This document shows positions 1-12,400 of a DNA stretch of 64,000 nucleotides, piece after piece (the first letter of the stretch is position 1; each line of letters starts with the position of its first letter). A program made the translations under genes and the position numbers. The stretch lies in the NCBI GenBank assembly GCA_963931865.1, contig OZ007506.1, positions 10,789,301 to 10,853,300 on the forward strand, in the 5' to 3' direction. The stretch is from Axinella damicornis. Lineage: Eukaryota; Porifera; Demospongiae; Axinellida; Axinellidae. Under the pieces are notes generated by a model that was given only the letters and a program-made list of their open reading frames with translations, made no database searches and was not told the DNA's origin.

Positions 1-935
1 GCTCTGGTGGAAAGTGTCAACTGCTGACAACAGCTTTGACAGAGTGGAATGCACTGCACACCATCCTGGCTCCAGGGGGTGGCCTCTGTCTGTATAATAG
101 AGACCTTGCAGTTAAGCTCAAAATCAGAGCTACGAATGATTTACGGCACGACATACCACAGACCGGTCCAGGCTGTTTGCAGGGAGAGAGTGGAGCTCAT
201 TGGGAGGTGATTTGCAAAAATCATTCGGCGAGTAGAATGTGAGCAGTGTCTGCCTATATATATTTGTACACCTTACCGTAAATACACATATCTGCAAATA
301 ACTGAGTCATGGCAAAAACGATGTGCTCAACCAACAAAGTCATACAGGACAGTCAACCTCTTCGACCGCCACAGCAAAGACACAGAGACCACTCATGGAC
401 CTGCTTCTTCAATCCGTTCAACGGCTACTGTGATTGGCACACTGCATATGGCAACAGAGATGGTCAGTGTTTTCATATGTTGATGACATTTGTATCTAGC
501 TACGTACATCGGCCTGACCAGTGTGCCTGTTAGGTTGCTTCAGGTAGCAGCTGACTCACATACAGTCTGAGTGACATGCCCTCTAGACAGAGCACAGTGC
601 ACTGAACCAGTGGGCAGCAGGCATACAGCCTAGGTTGTGTGGGATTGGCCTGCTATCGACTACTTCAACTAGCCTCACAGCTCCTCTGGCTATGCTGCAT
701 GTACTCCTGAGTTTGTGCTATGCTCAGTCACATTTTGATGGCAGTGTGCATGCAACTGCTCCACGTCCTGCATGTAATACACGTGCACTCCCTCAGGGTA
801 GCCCCACAAAGTTGTACGTACACCCCCCTAGCATACATGTACAATATTTATTTACATGTACGTTACGCGACACAATTTTTCCCCTATAAGGAGTGTAGGC
901 CTACTTGTAATTCCAATTGGGTACTCAATGCTCAC
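1..935. other. Flank or intron downstream of the YTHDF large exon; no supported gene
   Basis: The last YTHDF coding exon (expected to be a handful of basic residues) should lie here or left of the window, but I could not identify it. At 305-430 there is a degenerate match to a repeat also seen at 5930-6060 and, inverted, at 49640-49800. At about 858-895 there is a fragment of the terminal part of the two-part repeat family (CACAATTTTTCCCCTA followed by GGAGTGTA), only about 40 bp past the YTHDF splice donor. The remainder shows no recognisable feature. Confidence 0.5.
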
Positions 936-3870
936 CTTCTTTGAGTCCTCCTCCTGCTTCTTCTCATAGTGCTCAAAGTCATCAAATATGGAGGTGGTGT
1001 GGTGGTAGTTATGAACAATCTTCACCATCTGTTTCCCCTTCTCCTGGGGCACCTCCTGAGTGTCTCGTGAGTTTGTGACAGGCTTGTTCTCATTGTTCTC
1101 CAGACGAATGTGGCGGAGCTGGCTGTTGGGAACATCCTTCACATATATCCACTTGACTTCAAACCTCCCCTTCCACTTGTCCTGTGCCCACACTCCAGTC
1201 ACAGTGTTGAAATCTACTTCTGACGACATTTGTGCCATTCCACAGAAGTGTCCACTGCCATTCACACTGTAGAACAAGTAGACTGCCCCATTTCCTTTAC
1301 CCTGTTCACGGTAAGCCTGGTCCAGGCGTCGGTTACCATGCTCCGTACTTGTCCAAATGCTGTATTTGATGGAACGGTGAATGTCATCTTCAGCATAGCT
1401 CTTGATCACAAAGTAGCGTGAATTGTTCAGTGTCAGAGTCAAATCGACAGGATTGTATTTATTCTCTGCATGCAGCTTTCCCACCAGGTCAGACTGAGGT
1501 CCTTTGTTACCCTTAGTTCCAGGCTGTGATGTCAGCTGCTGCTGTGCAGTCCTACGAGTTCCTCCTCCCCTTCCCATACCCACACCACTAATCCCTGCAC
1601 TTTGACTCCCTCCCTGCATCTTCCCTTGCTGAATTCCACTGGGCCGATTCATCCCACCCTGCCCTTTCCTTGCAGTGTCCAAACTATGGCTCTCTGTCTG
1701 AGGCTGGGGTTTAGGAGGGGGAGGACGCGGTTTAGCAGGCTGACTTGCAATAGCGGCCCAGCTCTTGGGCTTCTCCGGTTGAGGGGCATTACTTTGGCCC
1801 TGGCTTACTGATGTTACAGAATCCTGTGGGGGAGTCTCAACTCCACCGGGGGTAGTAGGAACACTAGGAAGAAGAGTAGTCTGTCCCATGGGTATCATGC
1901 CTGGCATGGACCCATTCAGAGTCATCCCACTGAAGTTCTGTCCCAGTCCAGTAATTGGATCTACAGTGTTTGCATCCAGTGCTACCGCAGAGCTTTGCTG
2001 GTCCATTGACACAGGACTAAGTAGGGGATAGTTCATCAGAAGGGGGTTACTGAGGGGATCCTGACCCCAAATACCCATATCTGCACCTGGAAAATAGAAC
2101 GAGTTTTGCAAGTGCTGTGGGTTCATCATGTTCGGCCCAGCAAACCCAAAGCCAGCAGGAACAAGGGTGGGGTCAAATGTGGGTGTCCATGAACCATCAC
2201 CAGAAGGGAAGGGGGAGTAAGTCATTCCAGCATGGGCCATGAACATAAGATTCTCAGGATGTTCTGTATTCTGCTGCACACCAATACTGTTGACCACATT
2301 TCTTGACTGAAGGAGAGAGATGAGAGGAGTACATCATGAACACATACACAGCTACTGAAGTCACTGGTGACTATTTCATTTTGAACTGCTTGAATTTTTC
2401 AATTGCTTGCCATATTATAGTAGTGTCAAGCAGTGCTCCAGAATTGGTTGTCCCTGACAACTTTACTGAATATTATGAGGGGCAACCACATTCCAGGAAG
2501 GTGGTTGCAACTTGCTGGTTGCGCAGGCTAGGTATTGCAGCTAAATGTACATGCCACATGGCAACCGGGCTCAGTCAATCACTAGTAATGGCGGCCCAAA
2601 GGGAGGACAAGATATTATTACAGTACTCCCCACTTGGCCAGACAGTTATTCCATAGGCTGCTTCCGGATACCGGATGGGCACGAAACTAGTCAGCAATGG
2701 TGGCCAAAGGTAAATTATTACAGTGCTGACAACTTTGCCAGCACGGTGAGTTTCGGCTTTGACTTTCATTACGCTTGCAGGCTTGGGCAATGGCGGCCAA
2801 TGGCATGACAAAAATGGAGGTGAGTTTCAGCACCTAAATAGTAAGGTTGGGATGGTGCACGTTTGCGATCACGAAGGTGTAGTCAGAATCTTTGTACGCC
2901 GTTCTTATCACTTGGACAAATTAATTATCGAGGGGCAACTGCACTAGCTGTTGCAACCCCGGTTGCTACGTACTCGCTGTAGTGCAACTAAGCTAAGTAT
3001 TACAACTCATTCCAACTAACCCTTTGAACATGGCAAGTGTATATATATGCTCATACTTAACTTCCCATCTACACGGTGAGCATATATACACTACGCTTTC
3101 CACACTTTCGAGCGCTAACCGTACAAAGGTACGAAGCTTAACAAGACTTGAGGGTATGCCCCTATATAGAAGGCTAGGCCCCACCTTTTGACTGACATCA
3201 TCAGTCCAGAAAGGCAGGAAGGGGCAGTAACTAGATCCAGTACGATCGTGTAAGTTCACAACAGTCAAGCACGGAGGTTTTTCTTGGCAGAGGCAGTGAA
3301 TGAATCCGCTTTTTCACTCCAGCCTGTCTACTGTAGTGACATGAGCCTGAATATCAATTCTTCCCTTGGAGACAGAAGTGGGCAAGAACTCCTTTCGCTT
3401 CAAGGGGGCGCAGGATTGGAACAAATTACCTGCTGAAATCACCAAAACGGCTGGATCAGCCCCTCTCTTTAAGAAACGCCTCAAGGCCTATCTTATTGAC
3501 AACAATTAGTACATCTTATTTGTCTTAAGCTTGTGTTTGATATAATATATTTTTTTAGGATACTGTTTTTTATACTCTTACTTAGGTAGCGTACACTTGT
3601 TTTGTTTTGTAGTTGTAAATTCTGTGTGCATGGTTGTTATACCCTTGCGTTTATTTCTCAACTGTACATTATCTTTTGTCGGTTTGTGCTATGATTTGTT
3701 CTGTCTTGTAGTGTAAATTCTGTGTGGTTGTTACTGTATTGCACTCGCATAATTATATTTCTCAACTGTACATATTATCTTTTGTCGGTTTGTACTATAT
3801 GTGGTTATATGCAGGACCCTAATGAAAACCAGCATTATCACTGATGAGGCATTTCCTTTAACAAATTAAA

Positions 3871-3915
<45 letters not shown>

Positions 3916-6900
3916 GATGGTCTGGTTGTTCATGAGCCCTTTGACGGTTGTAGTGGTGCCCTGGTTGCTGCCCATCTCAATATACGAAGTCTTATACCCA
4001 AGCAAGATGACGTGCATGAGCTACTTGTTGCAAGCAGGAGAGATAGATCTTGTGTTATGCTTGGTTCGTCTGAAACATGGCTTGACTCTAGACTCGGAGA
4101 TAGCTATCACTGGCTTCAAGCTGCACAGGAGGGACTAGGACAGGAGAGGTGGTGGTGTTTTGGTGTACGTGCAATTACAATTAAGTACGGCTACACTCCC
4201 AATTACTTACTACCCATTACAATTACACAGATTCTTAGACATAATGATTACGATTACCGTAGTGTCCTGCTAATATAATTATGCTCCCTTCGAAAATACG
4301 CCCTCCCCCCTCTTTTCGCCCAAGTTCCTGCACAGGGTAGTTTGAGTCGTTTTAACGCCCCCGGGTGAGCGTCTTCTGGAATATCTAAACTACATGTGCG
4401 CAACTACATGTGCGCAACTACAGCGAAGTCGTCGTGAATGTTATGGCCCTCGTGTGGAAGTGGCAGCTCTTCTCGCCTATGTAGGCCTAGGGAGACCACG
4501 CATGATGACCACAAACAGTTACTGGTGATCGTTTGTACTTTTGTAACTGTGAACATGAACCTTGGCAGTCTCATAATAGTTTGTGTACGTAGCAAAACAT
4601 ATTGAGGGGGCCTATAGTTGAGACTAATTACATATTCGAAAATACGCCCCTCCCCACTTTGGGCTGGATGTAGTGTAGCATATTAACCAGAGACTACGGT
4701 ACAGGTAAAATGTGCTCATTACAAATTACATTTGGTTGAGAACAGGGAAGAGATTTTAAAGTATTAGATTAAGATTTTAGGATCTCAGAAGGGTCGCATG
4801 TTTGCACATTAACATTATAACTGCAGGAATTCTTGACCTGTAGATCTAGATATAGTAGTGGAACAGTGTATAAATTTGCGACATAATATCTTCATGGTAT
4901 AGGAAATAATCTGTAATTACAGCATCAAAGTTCACAATCACATGGTGTTTTCATAGAATTACAGATTAAAGCCACTGCTACAAGTGAAAACTACCATTAC
5001 CATAGTCTCTCAAAAATACCCCACCCTCGAAAATACGCCCACGCCCACCCCCCTTTTTTCGCGACAAGTTGTTGCAAAGGGTCATTTAGTACTCGAAAGT
5101 ACGCCCACCCTATTAGCTCGAACAGGAAAAGCACTTGAATAGCTCCGGAAGAAGCACTGTCAAAGAGGTTGGACTAAGAAATGAAGGCTGGCTATGCAGT
5201 ACTATTTGCAATGAATTTCATTATGTTGCACGCCATTGCATAATCAGCTGTGTACTGAATGCATGACATGAGACCATGCACGCGCTGTGCATTGCATGTT
5301 TGTGTCTTCGCGTGTGCAATCGCCTTTAATAGCGTAGCACTAGCAGTGCACTGCGAAGCAGCAGCAGCAATCGGCAAGTCCCGAAGATAGTCTGCGCACT
5401 CTACGTCATTCAAGCAGTCCTGCTGTGTCTTGTTTGCTATTCCTGTAGCTACTCACACGAAGAGATTGTTCCTGCTCACCAAGAAACTCCGGGACTAGTA
5501 GTAGTTAAGCCTTGCTAGAATGACTGTTGCAGTATTGCACTCGTATACGCATGTACTTGGGTGGGCCTACTTTCGAATTGGGTGGGCCGGGCCTACTTTC
5601 GAGTCAAGGGTGGGCCTATTTTCGGGAGAAGGGTCCTCGAAAATACGCCCATCCCCCTCTTTGAGCAGATTCTAAATTCATCGCCCATGGGCGTATTTTC
5701 GAGAGACTACGGTACAATTACTGTATCTGAAAACCTGTAATCATTATTGGGGCGAGCCTGAGCAAGCCCCACACTAGCGTGACTTCATTGCGCAGTGCGT
5801 GTGTATGTTTGATGCTTGTATGATGTTTGTTTGGTGGATCTTGCAATTACCATAAATTTTAAATCAGCGAATTTCACTTGCACCTGCACAATAATATACT
5901 AACGACGAACCATCTAGCTACCTGTTCGACAAACGATGGCGACAACAAAGACGGAGACCACTCCTGGACATTGGCTAGAGCACCATGAACATTCTTCCTC
6001 CTCGGTGGCGACACTGACAAAGACGGAGACAGCTCGTGGACCACTGACCATGGCCGGAGTGACGCCGCTGCTAGCTGCTTCAGCTAGCTAGCTATGGTGA
6101 ACCATGTAAACTTTAACCTGACTCACAGTTAAGTTGCTGTGATGTGCACAAGTGTATGTTTCAAGAGTGCTATAATTTCTGTGCTCGTTGCTCGGTCACA
6201 CTCCGATGACAATCAGCAACTGCTCCTTGCATGTCTTGTATGCAAAAGCACTTCGCTCAGGCTCGCCCTCCAATGTCCTGCATTCCACTAGTGTAATCAA
6301 TTACTGCAACACTGACTGGCAATGAAAGTTGAAGAGAGCACTCGAGCAATGGCGGCCGATAGCACAACAAAAGCGCTTGTATCACCATCAGTAAGGTGAG
6401 TTTCAGCACAACAACTGTACGCTTGGGTCACTGCATGATAGTGATCAGAGCAATGGCGGCCGATAGCACAACAAAAGCGCTTGTATCACCATCACTAAGG
6501 TGAGTTTCAGCACAACAACTGTACACTTGGGTCACTGCATGATAGCGATCATGAAGGTGCAGTCAGAATCTTTGTACGCCTTTCCTGCGAGCTACGCATG
6601 AGGTTTGACTATTTACTCAGCACAATACTTCCCCCCACCAAGGTTGTAACATTCAGAGCCAAGCGTCCTGGAAAGCATGTAGCTTCCTTCACAGTTACAG
6701 GTATATGTACATATATAGCTAGTCTCGTGCCCAGACCCTCTCAGAAGGAAGGAGAAGGGTCTGGTGATTATAGTACAATTTCACACTATGGGCTAGCAGG
6801 TTTCACAAATGAACAGAAACGATAAGTAGGTGCGTGCGTCAATACTATTTATCAGGTTTAGCAATGACATTCAGCAATGGCTACTGCATGCTACAGACCC

Positions 6901-9311
6901 GTCAACGAGCAAGTTAAACGGCACACGCGTGTCACTCGTGAGCCACTCTTGAGTCGCTCGTGAGTCAAGTTGCGAGTATGCGTGTACTAGTGTGATTTGC
7001 CCGCGCGAGATCGTGCTCACTACTAGCTGCTACTCACATGTACATACTCCCGCATATATATATGTACATGGAGTACCATTGTAGCTCCTCCCTTAGTTTA
7101 CAGAGCTTCACACAACAGATGACCACTTAGAAACCTTTTAAAGGTGCAGCTAGCTGCCAGCTGTATGTATAAACTAATACACTGAAGTTGTGAAAGACAT
7201 GTCAACAAGTAGCTAATTGTATGCATGTGTTAAAAATGGATGTGTATGCTCAGTTTTCTTTTCCTTTGGGTGTGACTCAGTTTGTGACAGGGCTCATCTA
7301 GACAGAGACAGAGAAGAAAACAGCGAAGATGCAGATGAGGACGAGCTACATTGGGAGGAAGAAGCAAAATCATAATTATGTTTGTATGTGAGTTCGCTTT
7401 AGTCATTTCATTACACACAATTTTCTGTGTTACACTATGTACTTACATTGGACAGGGCGTCATCAACTGCTGAGCAAAGATCTGGGTCAATGTCAATATC
7501 TGAGGAGTCTGACGTCTGCCTTCTGGTTCGTACTGTGAGACACATCCAAGATAGGGAAATTGATTTCTTGTCACTAACACCTTTCCCATCTGGAATTTGA
7601 GATGGCCAATGAAATCGAAGAGTGTGCACGTAATTTACTACTAATTGTCGTGGATTACGTCACGGATCAATCGAGGAGTCAAAAACAGCTCAGTTTAAAC
7701 AGCTCGTAATGAGGACTTACTTTGTTGTTGGTTGATGACACCCTTCGTAGCTTCTAAGAACCTTTCAGCCATCTCCAACTTCGAAAGAAGTCCACTGCCC
7801 TTCTGCTAGCAGCGGATGTTTTGGGGGTTAGGGGACGTCGCTGACTGCTTGAAGGTACATGTAGGGTTGCACGACAAATAGTACGGAAAGGAGCGTTTAT
7901 CTTCAAATTTCTCTGATAAATTAGCACAATCAGCGCTTCAATTACACCTACGCTGGCCATGCCTCTGTGACAAGAAATGTAACTCAAACGACCAGACGTT
8001 CTCCGCCGTGGGCGTGGACGTCTGGGAATGATACTATGTTTTTCCGTGGACACGCCCCCAAAACTAGCCGGTTCAAATGTGGTGGAAGTTCACTCCTTCA
8101 CAACGCTATAGGAAGCTTGGCATGCTAGGAATTCATTGATTAACATTCTTAACAGTTCATTCATACCAACAAGATAACCATGGATACAAATGCGCAGTTG
8201 CTAAGATACACTAAGCCAACTGTGCAGCTGCTTCACACTGGGCTGTAGCACTTGTGTTTGAAGCCATGCAACACTGAGCAGGAAGTGCTTCACAGCCATT
8301 GCCTCCAGGAACTGAACAGGATGGAGAGAGGTACATAACAGAATGCAATGCAAAATGATACTCTTTTTTTTGCTACTTGTGAGCCCTGGAAATACGATAA
8401 ATAACAAGTGAGTCTTTAAAAGACTTGATGCGTCTCGGCACGACTTGGTATCAGCTAGAATCATGCAGAGGACATGGCAGCTGTTCAACCCTTTAGGACT
8501 GCAAAACCTGTTAGCTATGAGACTCAGCTGAAGTCAGCGTCAGTATCCTTGGAGGTTCTGTGTGAGAAAGTGGTGGGTCAGGGTGAGGTGGGAATGTTCA
8601 CCCAAAGGGTGAAAGCAGTATGGTCGTGTCTGGGCTTGATGTTTAGTCAGAGCCAGTTGGGCCATTTTAATTCATAAATGGACCTAGAGAACACCTTGGC
8701 CAATTCTTCCAGCAATTATCTAGCTAGTTAGCTAGAGCTGAGTGTGTAGTTAGTATGCACTTGAGTGCAGCACACTGCATGTGTACGGATGAGTGAGTAT
8801 TCATTGTCCTGATTTACATAGCCACAGTCTTGGTGAGTGGATTCATGAGCAGCCAAGCAAAACCCATAATCACTTTTTGAGATCTACTTAGCGTGTAAAG
8901 CAGGTCGCTGCACTTGCGTGGGCGCATTGCGAAAAGCAACGTATGTACATACCATGTACCTACGCATCCAGCACTGTGTCTCGGCACTTCGGTGCCGAGA
9001 CAAAAACCATAGGTGCAGCTACAATGGCACATCATCTCAGCCTGGAGACATATACTACAGTCTGTGGAGGGAGAATCCAAACACCAGAGCATCTGTTTAC
9101 AAGTATAGGTTGCACATGGAAAGTTAAGAGCTCTGGGTCGATGCGACCACCGATCCACCTGACGTCTGGCACCAACAAACATTCCACAATGGCTGCTATG
9201 CAGTCATGCAGAGGCACTCAGCTGCTGTCTCCAAGGTTCATCCAAACCACCACAGTTGAGGTTTTCACCTGGGAGGGACATTTAGAAAAAGTGTGCTGTC
9301 ATCATTATACT

Positions 9312-9408
<97 letters not shown>

Positions 9409-12400
9409 ATGTGCAACAGAATTAGGTGTTTGGCAAGACTAGTGATGCGACCATTGTACCCTGTGACCATTGTATCTAGCCTAACCAAGTGCTAAATGCT
9501 CTTTGCTAGAGACACTACTACACAAGGCTGGCTGTTGGTGCGGCAGAGTGATGAGCTATGCCGATCCTGAGAGAGGTATAAGTTCACGAGACCTCTGAAA
9601 GAGAGAACTGTCGTGGGCCACATTATCGTAAGATAGCCATCAGGGAGGTGAAAGCTCAGGCCAGACATCAGAAACTAGCTGTGTTAAGGGCCAAACTCAC
9701 ACAGACACAACACGGAGCGAAGTGAGCAAATCTACGTACTTGTACGCATTATACAGACTTAGGGTACATGTATATGTACATACTATTCATACACGAACAC
9801 AGTAATTGATCAAACATAAATATCAGAAGGGGCCATAACAAGCAAGGAAGGAAAAATTGTGGGCACCTTCAGGATTCAGCCCTGCAGCAGTAATTGTGCA
9901 CATAACACAGCTACTACCCAACTCTACTGAGTACACAAGTTAGTCTCGCGGGCCAGCCATATCACCAGAAAATGCAGCTGGCCTGTGAGACTAGTATGCC
10001 TTATATAACCTACACATGGAAATATATACTATTATAGTACTCCTTCTTTGATGGCGAACCCTGCGCGACAAAAAATAAGTATCATATAAACTCACTGCAT
10101 ACTTACAAGTTCATCATTTTTCCTCATCAGCCTCCACTTTCACTGAAACACTTCTGGTTTGCTGTGAGACCGTCACTTTCTGGAGGAAGCGTCTCGCCAT
10201 ACTTGAAGTCGTATCTCCTGTGTCCCTCACCAGATTTCGCTCTTTTTTCACCATCACGTAGAGGTACGTAGCTCTCCTTTCTAAATCTAGCCTATACACG
10301 TGGCTCCAGCGGTCACGCGGTTATCATGCGAAGCCAGAGAACAGCCCATGTTTAAAACCGGAAACGCAGTTGCTAAGGCGTTGCCATTGCACGAAAAAAT
10401 TTCTGGGGCATGTCTAAATGTCCACGCCACGATTGCGCAAAAACAGCCGTGTCGAGTACGTACTCATACGAGTTTGTGCGCTCGCGAGTTAGCCCAGCCG
10501 GCCGCGAGTACTAAACCGTTCGTGTGCGGTTCAGATGCGAGTCGCGCACAGGTCACTCGCGAGACTCACGCGTGTGCCATTTAACTTGCTCATGGACGGT
10601 ACTCTATATCTGCCGATGCGAAGTAGTTGACAGCAAAAATCAGCGAAAACTGGGTACATGAACTTCTGACTGTGCTACTGCTACTTTTGATGACCTGTGT
10701 CAAGAGCCTGTGTACCCCCAAAATCATCAGTACTAGTAGATATGTGCAGTGGATGTTTCCAGGATCTGGAAATGCTACGCAAGGCACAAACAACCATGGC
10801 AGCACTCAGGCTATACACATTGCCATACGCGCAGAAGGAGGGTCTGGTGAATATACAAGTAGTACAGCCTGAGTGCTGCCACTAGGTACTTCACCACTAC
10901 TCGCTTCACTCCAAAGTTGAATAAGCTAGTTCAAGGCTAACGAACAGTCTGGCTCTCTTGACAGATGCGAACCTTCACATGTGCAGCTAATCTAATAACA
11001 GACAATTGTGTGAATACTTCCAGTACCGGTAAACTGCTTGTCCATTGTACTAGTGGTACTGAGGGTTGTCGTTCAAATGTCCTAATTGATGCCCACTGCA
11101 TTCCGTAAGCGGTTAAGCGTTGTCTGGTCATACCAGTGTGTCTGCATTCTAGCTATAGTGAGCGTGTATACGTAACTTGTGTTGGTAAGTTCTACATGTA
11201 TATAACATCTAGAAGCATACATGTACCAGCCAATGTACAACGTATGCTGCCTACATAATAGTGACAAGCACGACAAAAGTGTTCTTGCTTGGTAGCTTCT
11301 ATGGTGTCTGAGAGACTTCACAGCTACATGTACGTGCCAGCCACCATTGCTTGAGCGCTCACTTCGACTTTCGTTGGAACAAAACTCGTGAGTCGCTCAT
11401 TGCTTACAACACACATGACTACTTATTGTGCTTTAGTACTCGCTATAATCGTGTGCTGCCCTCAAGGACCCGCCAGAATGTGCAACTCTCACGCATAGAA
11501 ATTGCACGTAAATTATTATAGTACTGATCATGACGCGCTCACATGCGCATACTCTCGCACTCCCGCGTATGTGTGCATTAGCATTGCACATACACGTACA
11601 ACACAACACGCTTTTGCAAGCACAAAATGTGTGAGTACTTGCGAGGGCACCTCGAACGTGTGTTCAAAGACTTTTGAGAAGTATCACATGTATACAGTAG
11701 GAGCCAATTAACCGATTATAAGCTAAATTGAATGGAATGCAATCATTCCCAACGCGGATATAATTAATGTCACGTGATGTGTATCCTTTTATAAAGGCTT
11801 TTACTGTGTTTTATAAGCTTCAGAGAAGTCAAACAGAACTCTACAGAGTGAACAATGGATAGAGAAAGGCTCTGTGCTGTAAATTTAAACTTGTATATGT
11901 TCTTGAGAAGCGTTACAGTACAGTTTATACTGAGCGCTTACCGCTAATTGTTTCGGTGTGCCGTCTTTAGCTTTTCTCGTTGACAGCAAGGTGCAGCTTT
12001 AGAAGTGCCTCGATATTTATGAAGCCTAAGGTCCGCTGCACCTCCGTAGTTAGTGTTGTATTTCTACTTCCAAGCGTTCAGAAGAAAACGTGGCCAATAA
12101 GTCGGTTTCACGATCGAGGCGATCGACGACCATCTTGGCTTCTGGCACTCATCACGCTCCGCCCGTTGATAGCCTCCGGACAAAACCACATAATTAGTAG
12201 GGGGAGGCCCCAACCTAACCACAGACCGGATACAAGAACTGTGGCTATTTGGCCGCGGGCTTCGTAAAGCTAAAGCGTTGCCATGACGCGTTTCTGCGTC
12301 TATCGCGCTTCGCGTAGTGCGCGCGCATGACGCAATAATGCGTCTATCGCGTATAATCGGTTAAAGTTCCATTCCGTCTGCGTAAAACGTTCATAATTTC

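Larger units (their letters stand above)
6898..10600. mobile_element. Putative 3.7-kb terminal-inverted-repeat DNA element
   Basis: Left end at about 6898 and right end at about 10600 share the core GAGCAAGTTAAA-C/T-GGCACACGCGTG in opposite orientation (25 bp, one mismatch). Both ends are followed internally by runs of CTCGTGAGTC/GACTCACGAG-like motifs. The span carries several candidate short exons on both strands (see separate entries), a (GT)n tract and a copy of another repeat. It could be a degenerate autonomous DNA transposon, or a chance pair of diverged elements. A target-site duplication is not clear. Confidence 0.45.

Noticed and set aside
852..935. C-terminal extension of the YTHDF frame (VSIEYPIG.. 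to the stop)
   Set aside because: The sequence after DSKK begins with a GTGAGC donor, and the extension includes a repeat fragment, so it is intron read-through.
8943..9425. 160-codon plus-strand frame crossing the (GT)n tract
   Set aside because: More than a quarter of it is Cys-Val dipeptide from the microsatellite. The remainder contains competing frames with no recognised domain, so it is not listed as a gene.
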